A stretch of 24,814 bases of DNA from JAFEDN01 sp965651935 (GCA_965651935.1 CBFGTC010000021.1:1-24814), one strand, 5' to 3'. Shown: positions 16,272-23,932, numbered from the stretch's first letter. Program-made: numbers and translations. Notes: generated from the letters alone by a model not told the origin.

Positions 16272-17564
16272 ATGGTTCAGCCTCTAGATTTTATTGGAAT
16301 TGGATTTGGACCGGCTAATATAGCATTAGCAATCCAACTCCAAGAAAACCATTTAGATAACAAACTTAAACACTTATTTATTGATAGCAATAAAGATTCT
16401 CTTTGGCAACATGAAATGCTTATTGATGGCACTGATATTCAAAATGTGCCAGTTAGAGATTTAATAACCCCAATTAACCCACAGAGCCATTATACATTCA
16501 TTAATTACTTACATAAAACAGGAAAATACTTTAAATATTATGGAACAGGTTTAACTTATCCGTTAAGAAAAGATTATGCAATGTATATTAACTGGTGTGC
16601 GTCTCATTTCAAGCATAATGTAAATTACCAGGAAACAGTTAACTGTGTAGATATTTCAGAAAGTGGAGACCACTATATAGTTAGGACAAATCACTCAACC
16701 TATCATACCAGAATCATAGTTCTTGCTACGGGACGAAGTTTATATATTCCAGAATTATTCAATCGTATTCCTGAACAAAGAATGATTACTATTAATAATT
16801 TTATTTCGAAAATATCTGCATTAAAAAGAAGTAAAAAATATAGGTTTGCTGTGGTTGGAGCAAGTCAAAGTGCTGCTGAAATTTTTCTTGAATTGTCCGA
16901 AAAATTTTATAATTCGATTGTTCACTCGTATATTAGAAAATTTAGTTTTGTTATGAGAGATTCCAGTCCTTTTAGTTTTGAAGTCTTTTTTCCTGAATTT
17001 ATCGATGAATACTATGAAGCTGATGATCATGCTAAAATTTCCTTAAATAATCATCTTCGAAGGACAAATTACTCAAGCGTAGATATTGAGGTATTAGATA
17101 AAATAAATATAAAAATGTATGAGGAAAATCTAACTAATAATCATAGAATGAAAATTATAAAAAACAGCGAAATTACAAATCTTTCATATGATAACGAAAC
17201 AATTTATATTAAAAGCAGAAATACCGTAAACAACCAGGAACAGTCTAATGCTTATGATTTTATAATTATCTGTACTGGCTTTAAGGATTTAGGGAACGGT
17301 GACCATAAAGAATATTTGCCTCCATTGTTACAACAATTAGCAAATAAATTAGTGAAAAAGAATAACAAACGCATGACAGAGTATATTACTAAAAATTATG
17401 AAATATTTTTTAAGGATGTTAAGCATCCGATTTACTTAAATGGTCTTTGTGAAACTTCTCATGGAATGGGAGATGCGGGTTCTTTTGGATTGATTTCTAT
17501 TAGAGTTAACAGAATATTAAACAGCATAGCGAGTCACTTGATCGCTCTGGAGAAAATTACATGA
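16272..17564 (+). CDS. L-lysine/L-ornithine N-monooxygenase (hydroxylase)
   Basis: This 430-residue flavin enzyme belongs to the SidA/IucD/PvdA family, which hydroxylates the side-chain amine of lysine or ornithine with FAD, NADPH and O2. The FAD motif GIGFGPANIALA is at 9-20, followed by WQHEML (45-50) and the RDLITPINPQSHYTFINYL stretch typical of K_oxygenase proteins. The NADPH motif VVGASQSAAEIF is at 194-205. The ICTGF motif late in the protein is also conserved. Such enzymes often feed hydroxamate siderophores. Here the direct 4-nt overlap with a MetRS-like/cupin gene, and the lack of any siderophore synthetase, point to N-N bond formation. Lysine is the likely substrate by analogy, but ornithine is not excluded. 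AAGAGG lies 5 nt before the ATG. Confidence 0.88.
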   Translation: MVQPLDFIGIGFGPANIALAIQLQENHLDNKLKHLFIDSNKDSLWQHEMLIDGTDIQNVPVRDLITPINPQSHYTFINYLHKTGKYFKYYGTGLTYPLRKDYAMYINWCASHFKHNVNYQETVNCVDISESGDHYIVRTNHSTYHTRIIVLATGRSLYIPELFNRIPEQRMITINNFISKISALKRSKKYRFAVVGASQSAAEIFLELSEKFYNSIVHSYIRKFSFVMRDSSPFSFEVFFPEFIDEYYEADDHAKISLNNHLRRTNYSSVDIEVLDKINIKMYEENLTNNHRMKIIKNSEITNLSYDNETIYIKSRNTVNNQEQSNAYDFIIICTGFKDLGNGDHKEYLPPLLQQLANKLVKKNNKRMTEYITKNYEIFFKDVKHPIYLNGLCETSHGMGDAGSFGLISIRVNRILNSIASHLIALEKIT

Positions 17565-19207
17565 AAAAGTACTTTGTAGAATGCGCCCCTCCAACACCAA
17601 ATGGTAAGTTGCATTTAGGACATATAGCTGGACCATATATAGCTGCAGACTTATTTAACAGAACACAGCGAGTAAATAGCAATGAAACTTTTTTTGCTTG
17701 TGATGTAGATAGTAATCAGAGTTATGTAAGACTTGCTGCATTAATGGAGAAAATTGATAGGGAAATATTTTTAGAAGAAAAAATTAATTCAATAAGGGAT
17801 ACCTTTGCTCAATATGATATAGGGTTCGATTTATTTAATCTAATTAGTACTAAAAATAGAACAGATTTTATAGTTAGTTTTATTAATCCATTATTTAATT
17901 CTAAGTATGTCTTTGAGAAAGAAATAGAATTTTATTTTGATGAAAGTACTGATAAATGCCTAGTTGAAGCATTTATCAGCGGCACTTGTACTCAATGTTT
18001 TAAGCCAGTGAAGGGTGGTGTCTGTGAGATATGTGGATATTATAATTTTTCAACAGATATCACCGATCCATTTCCAACAGTCAATCAAAATACTGTTTCA
18101 AAAAAGCGTAATTATAAAATACATGTTTTAAGAACAGAACCCTTGTTAGCTGAATTAATAAATACCCTAAATAATATAGACATAGAAAGTGGTATACGAG
18201 AGTTTATTTCAGAAATTTTATCCAAAATACCCCATGAATTCCCTATTACTTTACCTTTAGAAGATGGAATAGACTTAGGTTTTCAAAAAGTAAAACTCAA
18301 CCCATGGGTTGAATTATTAGGCAGTACATATTATTTGAAACATGCTGCTAAAAATACTTTAAATTGCTCAAGTTACAAAGACCTATTTCATAAGTGTTTT
18401 ATTGGAATAGATAATACTTTTTATTATATTATCGTTCATAATTTGCTTAGGATTTGTCTAAAATTAGAAGATTTCCCAGAAAGTTATGTAGTGAATAGAT
18501 TTTATCTTCTAAATAACTCTAAATTTTCTACGAGTAGAAAAAATGCAGTTTGGGCTGATGAAATTGCACAACAATTTGATGCAAACATACTAAGATTGTT
18601 TCTGGCTATGACTCATCCTAGTAAAGAACCTTATAATTTTTCTATAGAAAAATTAATGGATTTTAATAAAGCTTTACACGCTAATGATTGGGTTAATAAG
18701 CTAAAAATACCCCTTACACGTAATCTCTCCAATGTTGAAAAATTAGAGACTATTAGCCCTAACTTAAATGCTCAATCATTATTAGCTACTATCAATGACT
18801 CTAATATTGATAACAATATAAAATGTTTAATACAAGTTATATGCCCATCTCTATTTAAAAAACTCCTTCGGAAGGTTAGGAAAATTCCACATATAGTTAA
18901 GGAAACTAGCAACGCTTTTAAAAGAGAATTTGGAGTTGAACTTAATAGACTAATTGGCCTTGATGAAAATAAGTTTGGATCATCGATAGTCAATATTAAA
19001 CCTGGCAAGCATACTACACCCCATTCTCATAACGAACTCGATGAGTTATTTTACATTATTCAAGGCCAGGGGCTATTAACGTTAGATGGTCAAGAATCGG
19101 TGGTCAGTGAAGGTGATTACGTCTATATTCCGGGTGGTATGATGCACACCTTAAAACATATTGGAGATATAGAATTAAAATTTATAACCATAGCCTGGTA
19201 CATTTAG
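17561..19207 (+). CDS. hydrazine-synthetase-like fusion: MetRS-like domain plus C-terminal cupin
   Basis: This 548-residue protein fuses a methionyl-tRNA-synthetase-like catalytic domain (about 1-380) to a cupin (about 465-548). The class I signatures are kept: HLGH at 18-21 (HIGH motif), a four-cysteine zinc knuckle (C143, C146, C155, C158) and FSTSRK at 322-327 in place of KMSKS. No normal anticodon-binding domain is recognisable. The cupin has H488-x-H490-x4-E495 and H529, the usual metal ligands. Fusions of these two domains encoded beside an N-hydroxylase (Spb40, Tri28, PyrN types) activate an amino acid with ATP and couple it to N6-hydroxylysine, forming an N-N bond. The function is inferred from that architecture. 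The real methionyl-tRNA synthetase must lie elsewhere. Confidence 0.85.
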   Translation: MKKYFVECAPPTPNGKLHLGHIAGPYIAADLFNRTQRVNSNETFFACDVDSNQSYVRLAALMEKIDREIFLEEKINSIRDTFAQYDIGFDLFNLISTKNRTDFIVSFINPLFNSKYVFEKEIEFYFDESTDKCLVEAFISGTCTQCFKPVKGGVCEICGYYNFSTDITDPFPTVNQNTVSKKRNYKIHVLRTEPLLAELINTLNNIDIESGIREFISEILSKIPHEFPITLPLEDGIDLGFQKVKLNPWVELLGSTYYLKHAAKNTLNCSSYKDLFHKCFIGIDNTFYYIIVHNLLRICLKLEDFPESYVVNRFYLLNNSKFSTSRKNAVWADEIAQQFDANILRLFLAMTHPSKEPYNFSIEKLMDFNKALHANDWVNKLKIPLTRNLSNVEKLETISPNLNAQSLLATINDSNIDNNIKCLIQVICPSLFKKLLRKVRKIPHIVKETSNAFKREFGVELNRLIGLDENKFGSSIVNIKPGKHTTPHSHNELDELFYIIQGQGLLTLDGQESVVSEGDYVYIPGGMMHTLKHIGDIELKFITIAWYI

Positions 19208-19254
19208 TAATTTTTAGCTAAAGCCCAGGAATTAGATTATAAACAAATATTATT

Positions 19255-20466
19255 ATGTTAACTAAACATCAAAAACAGGCAGTTATTTTTTCCTGTCTAA
19301 TACTCATTACAGGGCTTATGGCAATGGATTTTATTAATCCTTCTTTGCCATACATAATGCAATCTTTAAGTACGACAGAAGCAGGTACAAAACCTCTGAT
19401 AGCATTATATATGATTGGCTTAAGTTTATCACAATTTTTTTATGGCACATTCTCCGATAATCATGGAAGAAAAAAAACGATATTATTATCTTATTTTATA
19501 AGTTTTATAGGAATAATCATATCCAGTACATCTACCTCTATTGGAATGCTCTACTTAGGTAGATTAATTAATGGTGCTGGGAATGGCGGTGCGTCTGTAA
19601 TTTCTAGAGCAATAATAGCAGATGTTTGCACAGAGCACAGATCAATTAATAAGGCTTTCTCTTACTTTACTACATTTGGTATGATTTCGCCTACTTTCGC
19701 TCCAATTCTAGGCGGTCTTATACAACAATATTCTAATAACTGGAGGTGGTGTTTTATAGCACTACTGTTTGTTACGCTTATTTCCAGCATAATCATCAAA
19801 ATGTTTATGCCAGAAACTCATACTATACCTTCTGCTAAGAATTCTTTTTTGGAACAAGGTAAATTATATTTTAATTTATTAAAACTTCGAACATTCATGT
19901 TTTATAATCTCATATCTGCAGCAATATATGTTTTTAGTATTGCTTACTATGCTTATATGCCGTTTATTTTATTTAAACTTTACTTTTCTCCTTTAGAAAA
20001 TGGCATATTGTATGCTGTATATGCAGTATTTTTAATTGGAGGTTCACTATCGTTTGGAAAATATCTTAATAAATTTGACTCAAAAAAAATTTTTTCTAAT
20101 TGCTGCATTGCATTTCTATTATCAGCCATAATTTTTTACTTTTATTTTTATCTAACAAATTCCATGGTAGCCATAATATTATTATCTATAATAATTTCCT
20201 TTATTTGTGGTATATCTGCTCCATTGACTTTATCACTCTGTATGCATGGCTTTAGCTCAAATAAAAAAGGTGCTGCAAGTGCGGTACAAAGTTTCATAAA
20301 AATGTTTTTTACAGGAATTACTCTATTCTTATTTAATTTTATTCCATTGCATTCGATGACTGCATTATTACTATGTTATTTTATATTGGCTGTGACAATT
20401 ACTTGTTTGTTTTTATTCGATAAAATGACAATTAAACTGGCTCAACAAGGCATGCCACAAACTTAA
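19255..20466 (+). CDS. MFS exporter, Bcr/CflA type
   Basis: This 403-residue, 12-helix major facilitator protein resembles the Bcr/CflA drug-resistance transporters. MDFINPSLPYI in helix 1, SDNHGRKK in the loop after helix 2, GAGNGGASVISRAIIAD in helix 4 and the SPTFAPILGG motif of helix 5 are typical of that group. It is the second exporter in the cluster and probably moves the product or a toxic intermediate out of the cell. It starts 47 nt after the hydrazine-synthetase-like gene and has no strong Shine-Dalgarno site, so its expression may be lower or coupled. Confidence 0.85.
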   Translation: MLTKHQKQAVIFSCLILITGLMAMDFINPSLPYIMQSLSTTEAGTKPLIALYMIGLSLSQFFYGTFSDNHGRKKTILLSYFISFIGIIISSTSTSIGMLYLGRLINGAGNGGASVISRAIIADVCTEHRSINKAFSYFTTFGMISPTFAPILGGLIQQYSNNWRWCFIALLFVTLISSIIIKMFMPETHTIPSAKNSFLEQGKLYFNLLKLRTFMFYNLISAAIYVFSIAYYAYMPFILFKLYFSPLENGILYAVYAVFLIGGSLSFGKYLNKFDSKKIFSNCCIAFLLSAIIFYFYFYLTNSMVAIILLSIIISFICGISAPLTLSLCMHGFSSNKKGAASAVQSFIKMFFTGITLFLFNFIPLHSMTALLLCYFILAVTITCLFLFDKMTIKLAQQGMPQT

Positions 20467-20492
20467 TGAATTTTTAGTAATGAGGTTTTGTT

Positions 20493-21185
20493 ATGAAAAC
20501 TATCTTAATCACTGGAGCGAGTAAGGGCATAGGTTTGGCTACCAGCTTTAAATTGGCAAAGGCTGGCCACAAGGTGCTTGGAATCGCAAGACATCAACCT
20601 GAAAATTATCCTGGGGATTTTTTTAAGTGTGATCTTTCTGACGTAACTGCTACTGCCAATATATTAGAAAAAATAAATGATCAATATAATACTATAGAAG
20701 GTGTTATCAATAATGTAGGAATAGTAAAACCTGAGCCATTAGAAAGAGTGAGTTTAAATATATTACATGAAGTTTATGATTTAAATGTTAGAGTAGCAGT
20801 TCAGGTAATTCAAACATTTGTTTGTGCCATGAAAAAGAAACGTTTTGGTAGAATTATCAATATTTCAAGTAGAGCGATTCAAGGTAGCAAAGGTTTAAGC
20901 AGCTATACGGCTGCAAAAAGCGCATTGATTGGGTTAACAAGGACGTGGGCGCTTGAGTTGGCCCCTTTCAATATAACCGTAAATGCAATAGCACCCGGTT
21001 TCATTGAAACAACTTTATTAACTTTTCCTGCTGGTGCAACTAGAGATGACGCTATTAACTGCACACCCCTAGGAAGGATTGGAAAACCTGATGAAATTGC
21101 TGCGACTATTGAGTTTTTATTATCTGAAGGTTCTGGATTTATGACAGGTCAAACGCTTTATGTGGATGGTGGGAGAAGTTTATAG
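20493..21185 (+). CDS. short-chain dehydrogenase/reductase (FabG-like)
   Basis: This 230-residue classical SDR oxidises or reduces a hydroxyl/ketone with NAD(P)H. The cofactor motif TGASKGIG is at 7-14, NNVG at 73-76 replaces the usual NNAG, and the catalytic set is S125, Y138 and K142 (YTAAK). It ends with the common FMTGQTLYVDGG motif. It resembles 3-oxoacyl-ACP reductases, but no carrier protein or ketosynthase is nearby. In this cluster it more likely reduces a ketone such as one made by the ThDP or ALAS-like enzyme. GAGG lies 7 nt upstream of its ATG. Confidence 0.88.
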   Translation: MKTILITGASKGIGLATSFKLAKAGHKVLGIARHQPENYPGDFFKCDLSDVTATANILEKINDQYNTIEGVINNVGIVKPEPLERVSLNILHEVYDLNVRVAVQVIQTFVCAMKKKRFGRIINISSRAIQGSKGLSSYTAAKSALIGLTRTWALELAPFNITVNAIAPGFIETTLLTFPAGATRDDAINCTPLGRIGKPDEIAATIEFLLSEGSGFMTGQTLYVDGGRSL

Positions 21186-21208
21186 CTTATATATAGGAGA
21201 TTTTTAAG

Positions 21209-21268
21209 ATGAATTTTTTAACAGTTTTACTACTCAGAATAGTAAGAGAATACGATGATAGAATATAA
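21209..21268 (+). CDS. possible 19-codon leader peptide overlapping the ALAS-like gene
   Basis: A short open frame MNFLTVLLLRIVREYDDRI follows a strong AGGAGA site (21195-21200) at a suitable distance, and its last 14 nt overlap the start of the ALAS-like gene at 21255. The downstream gene itself has only a weak ribosome site (AAGAGA). This fits translational coupling. It could equally be the remnant of a deleted gene. No function is claimed. Confidence 0.4.
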   Translation: MNFLTVLLLRIVREYDDRI

Positions 21269-22478
21269 CGTTTTTTTCGAAAATTATATTTCGGAGATAA
21301 AAGCAGAAAATAGATATAGAATTTTTCAAAATATTGATAGAGGTATAGATATCTTCCCTAAAGCTTATAGATACATTGATAATGTAAAGCAAGAAATTAC
21401 TATTTGGTGTTCCCTTGATTATTTAGGGATGGCGACTAATCCCATTATAGTTGAAGCTATTAAAGTGTCATTAGAAAAATTTGGGGCTGGTTCAGGGGGA
21501 TCACGAAACATCGCAGGTAACCACACTCAGCACTTATTAGTTGAAGCTGAACTGGCCAGTTTGCATAATAAAAAAAGTGCACTGTTATTTACTTCGGGAT
21601 ATGTTGCTAATCAAGCTGCAATTATTGCCCTTGCAAAGCTGATACCTAATTGCGTTTTTTTATCAGATGAAGAAAATCATGCTTCAATCATAACAGCGAT
21701 TAGTTACAGTAGATGTGAGAAACTTATCTTTAAACACAATGATAGTGATGACTTAAAAAAACATCTGGAAAAATTACCTCTCATGCAACCAAAAATTATT
21801 ATTTTTGAATCATTATATTCTATGAGTGGTTCTGTTGCTCCATTAAAAGACTTTATTAAAATAGCAAAACAATATAATGCCCTAACTTACATAGATGAAG
21901 TACATGCAGTTGGGGTATATGGTAAATCAGGAGGTGGTATTGCAGAAGATCTAGGGGTAAGTGACGAAGTTGATATAATATCAGGTACATTAGGAAAAGC
22001 GATTGGCGTAAGTGGTGGTTATATTGTTGGAGATAAAAATCTCATAGACGCTGTTCGTTCTATTGCAAGTGGCTTTATCTTTACTGTCTCTCTACCCCCC
22101 GCTTTCTGTACTGGAATAATAGAAAGTATCCGTTATATTAGAAACCATCCTCAAGAAAGAGCGTTACTTTTTAAAAAAGCCAGTTTATTAAGAAACGAAC
22201 TGCAAAAGATAGGTGCAAATCTTATAAATTCAAACAGCTATATTATTCCGATTATTATCCAAGACGCTCAGTTATGTACAGAAATTAGCTATTATCTTTT
22301 AGATTATTACAGTATATATACCCAAGCAATTAATTATCCTTCTGTGAAGAAAGGACAAGAAAGATTAAGAGTAACCATTACTGTAAAGCATAGCTTAGAG
22401 GATATTTCAAAATTCATTTTAGCTATGTCTCATGTATTGCAAAAATTTCCAATCAAAGGTATTTATCAACATATTTAA
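21255..22478 (+). CDS. alpha-oxoamine synthase, 5-aminolevulinate-synthase-like
   Basis: This 407-residue PLP enzyme is closer to 5-aminolevulinate synthase than to BioF or Kbl. It has the ALAS-type opening (ENRYRIFQNIDR), WCSLDYLGM, GSGGSRNIAG, LFTSGYVANQ, NHASI and IDEVHAVGVYG, with K248 in GTLGKAIG as the PLP lysine. D214 and H217 fit the cofactor site. ALAS joins glycine with succinyl-CoA to give 5-aminolevulinate. The family's Thr in GGTRNI is Ser83 here, a position linked to amino-acid specificity in Rhodobacter ALAS. Gammaproteobacteria normally make aminolevulinate from glutamyl-tRNA, so a biosynthetic role outside heme is likely: it could make an aminoketone building block from an acyl-CoA and an amino acid. 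Confidence 0.85.
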   Translation: MIEYNVFFENYISEIKAENRYRIFQNIDRGIDIFPKAYRYIDNVKQEITIWCSLDYLGMATNPIIVEAIKVSLEKFGAGSGGSRNIAGNHTQHLLVEAELASLHNKKSALLFTSGYVANQAAIIALAKLIPNCVFLSDEENHASIITAISYSRCEKLIFKHNDSDDLKKHLEKLPLMQPKIIIFESLYSMSGSVAPLKDFIKIAKQYNALTYIDEVHAVGVYGKSGGGIAEDLGVSDEVDIISGTLGKAIGVSGGYIVGDKNLIDAVRSIASGFIFTVSLPPAFCTGIIESIRYIRNHPQERALLFKKASLLRNELQKIGANLINSNSYIIPIIIQDAQLCTEISYYLLDYYSIYTQAINYPSVKKGQERLRVTITVKHSLEDISKFILAMSHVLQKFPIKGIYQHI

Positions 22479-22519
22479 ATTCTATTTCTTGAATTCTTGG
22501 ATTAGATAGGAGAATATTG

Positions 22520-23128
22520 ATGAACTGGCTTACCCCAATCACGTTGAAAGGAAAGTATGCGACGTTAATTCCTTTAAAAAGTGAACATTGTACCCACTTA
22601 ATTGAAGCTGCTAAAGATGGCGAATTATGGAAATTATGGTATGCCACAGTCCCCTCCCCCGAAGGTATGGCAAATGAAATTAAGCATCGGTTAGATTCCC
22701 AGGATAGAGGTACTCTGTTACCGTTCACAGTGATTGATAATGCGACAGAACTTCCCATTGGCATGACTACTTATATGGATATCTTCCCTACTAATAGGCG
22801 GCTTGAAATCGGTTGGACTTGGTATCGTAAAAATATGCAAAGAACGGCTGTGAACACTGAATGTAAATTGATGTTATTAACTTATGCATTTGAAACATTG
22901 CAATGTAATGTAGTGAGATTAAGTGCTAATTTTTTCAACCATAATAGCCGTCGTGCGATTGAACGACTGGGTGCAAAGCTAGATGGAATATTGCGAAATC
23001 ATCGAATTATGCCAAATGGAGTAGTTTGTGATTTTTGTACGTATAGCATACTAGCTCATGAGTGGATATCAGTTAAGGTTAATTTGGAATCAAAACTCAA
23101 TAAAAGCTATGTTTTTCGAAAAAATTAA
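22520..23128 (+). CDS. GNAT N-acetyltransferase, RimJ/RimL type
   Basis: This GNAT protein of about 202 residues transfers an acetyl group from acetyl-CoA to an amine. Features typical of the RimJ/RimL-like group are LEIGWTWY, the segment RTAVNTECKLMLLTYAFETL, the late NHNSRRAIERLGAKLDG, and the final CTYSILAHEW. The ATG at 22520 is preferred over a TTG at 22517. TAGGAGA lies directly upstream. It is 41 nt after the ALAS-like gene and on the same strand. It could acetylate the product (self-protection or tailoring) or be a separate accessory gene. Its base composition looks less AT-rich than the genes before it. The 135 nt after it (23129-23263) hold nothing recognisable. Confidence 0.82.
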   Translation: MNWLTPITLKGKYATLIPLKSEHCTHLIEAAKDGELWKLWYATVPSPEGMANEIKHRLDSQDRGTLLPFTVIDNATELPIGMTTYMDIFPTNRRLEIGWTWYRKNMQRTAVNTECKLMLLTYAFETLQCNVVRLSANFFNHNSRRAIERLGAKLDGILRNHRIMPNGVVCDFCTYSILAHEWISVKVNLESKLNKSYVFRKN

Positions 23129-23263
23129 CTGTACAAAATATATCCTGATATTACGGAAATTTACCCCCTACTCCGATAAGAATTTACAAGCAGACTTAAA
23201 TTGTTTAGCTGATGTCTAAAATCGCAATAGCAGACTCTTCTTGTATGGAACTTCGATTTAATT

Positions 23264-23691
23264 TTACCGGTTTATTTTTATAAATATCATATGTGGCATA
23301 ATCATACATCTGACTAAAGTAACACACCACTGCACCATCCTGGAACCATAGCCTTGACCCTGTAATGCTTTATCTACCGCAAGGAGAGCAATTTTTATAG
23401 CAGAAAAAGCCTCATATTTAGCTAATGCAGAAATTTCTTGAGGTCGTTGGTCTTCGTTTAGAACAATTTCACTACTCATTAGAGTCACATAACCCCATAC
23501 CCTTGTGGGAAATATGCCCATTGCTGCCAATACATAGGTCTTCGCAATATCGTACTCATGAAAATCCATACTGCTTTTTTCAGAAATATCTTAAGTGGAG
23601 TATAATCAGGGTTCCCAAGTGAAAGCTTACCTAAATGGTCGTCTGCATGGATTGCACGAAGCTCTAATTCTTTCGGTATGTCCAAACCCAT
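23264..23691 (-). pseudogene. decayed GNAT acetyltransferase (toxin-like)
   Basis: Two overlapping minus-strand frames together give one GNAT protein. Frame one runs from the ATG at 23691 (MGLDIPKELELRAIHADDHL) to LKIFLKK. Frame two continues with MDFHEYDIAKTYVLAAMG and VWGYVTLMSSEIVL to the acetyl-CoA motif QGQGYG. The junction is a run of six A on the minus strand (23575-23580). One additional A, or a -1 slip, would restore reading. The protein also stops soon after the acetyl-CoA motif, so the C-terminal third is missing. Such GNATs paired with a small upstream protein are often tRNA-acetylating toxins. This copy is almost certainly inactive. Confidence 0.75.
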
Positions 23692-23882
23692 TAGCCCTTG
23701 TTTTTCTGAGAGCGAAGAACCACTCGCCCCGTTTTTTGGTATTCTTTTAAAAATACTTCCCCACTGCGTAAAGTTTCTTGTGCAAGAGGATTAGGCTTCG
23801 CTTCCCTGATTTGTGCTAAGAAGGCATCTGCATCTTGACCAGACAATCGCCAACCCGAAAATGTTGACGTTTTAATCGCCAT
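23691..23882 (-). CDS. small antitoxin-like protein paired with the GNAT remnant
   Basis: This 63-residue protein starts MAIKTSTFSGWRLSGQDADAF and ends with basic residues. Its stop codon overlaps the GNAT start (TAATG), an arrangement typical of antitoxin/GNAT-toxin pairs such as TacA-TacT. It does not show the usual DUF1778 ribbon-helix-helix opening, so the antitoxin role rests on position and size only. Immediately upstream of its ATG lie six tandem TATAAGG units, which also supply the AAGG ribosome-binding sequence. Confidence 0.6.
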   Translation of the reverse strand: MAIKTSTFSGWRLSGQDADAFLAQIREAKPNPLAQETLRSGEVFLKEYQKTGRVVLRSQKNKG

Positions 23883-23890
23883 ATCTCATA

Positions 23891-23932
23891 CCTTATACCT
23901 TATACCTTATACCTTATACCTTATACCTTATA
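23891..23932. repeat. six perfect tandem heptamers
   Basis: CCTTATA on the plus strand (TATAAGG on the minus strand) is repeated six times without error. It ends 8 nt before the start codon of the minus-strand small gene at 23882. The unit contains both a TATAA-like and an AAGG ribosome-site-like core, so copy number could change spacing or strength of expression signals. Confidence 0.95.

Larger units (their letters stand above)
11697..23128 (+). other. predicted N-N bond (hydrazine-type) small-molecule biosynthetic cluster
   Basis: Nine genes on the same strand, with gaps of at most 48 nt or overlaps, encode two exporters, an N-hydroxylase, a MetRS-like/cupin fusion, a ThDP enzyme, an M20 amidohydrolase, an SDR, an ALAS-like PLP enzyme and a GNAT. 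The N-hydroxylase plus MetRS/cupin pair is the known actinobacterial machinery that joins N6-hydroxylysine to a second amino acid through an N-N bond. There is no NRPS, PKS, carrier protein or visible regulator. The segment is clearly AT-richer than the housekeeping block. Hand counts of one line each gave 19 of 60 G+C at 17041-17100 and 30 of 60 at 2101-2160. The product is unknown. The GNAT may or may not belong. Confidence 0.75.

Noticed and set aside
16272..17564. Hydroxamate siderophore pathway
   Set aside because: The N-hydroxylase alone would allow it, but no NIS or NRPS synthetase, hydroxamate acyltransferase of the usual type, or siderophore receptor is present, and the next gene is a MetRS-like/cupin fusion.
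17561..19207. Second copy of housekeeping methionyl-tRNA synthetase
   Set aside because: The C-terminal cupin, lack of a recognisable anticodon-binding domain and altered KMSKS motif do not fit a tRNA-charging enzyme.
23883..23932. CRISPR or iteron-type origin
   Set aside because: The units are seven nt long with no spacers, and no replication protein or DnaA box is nearby.
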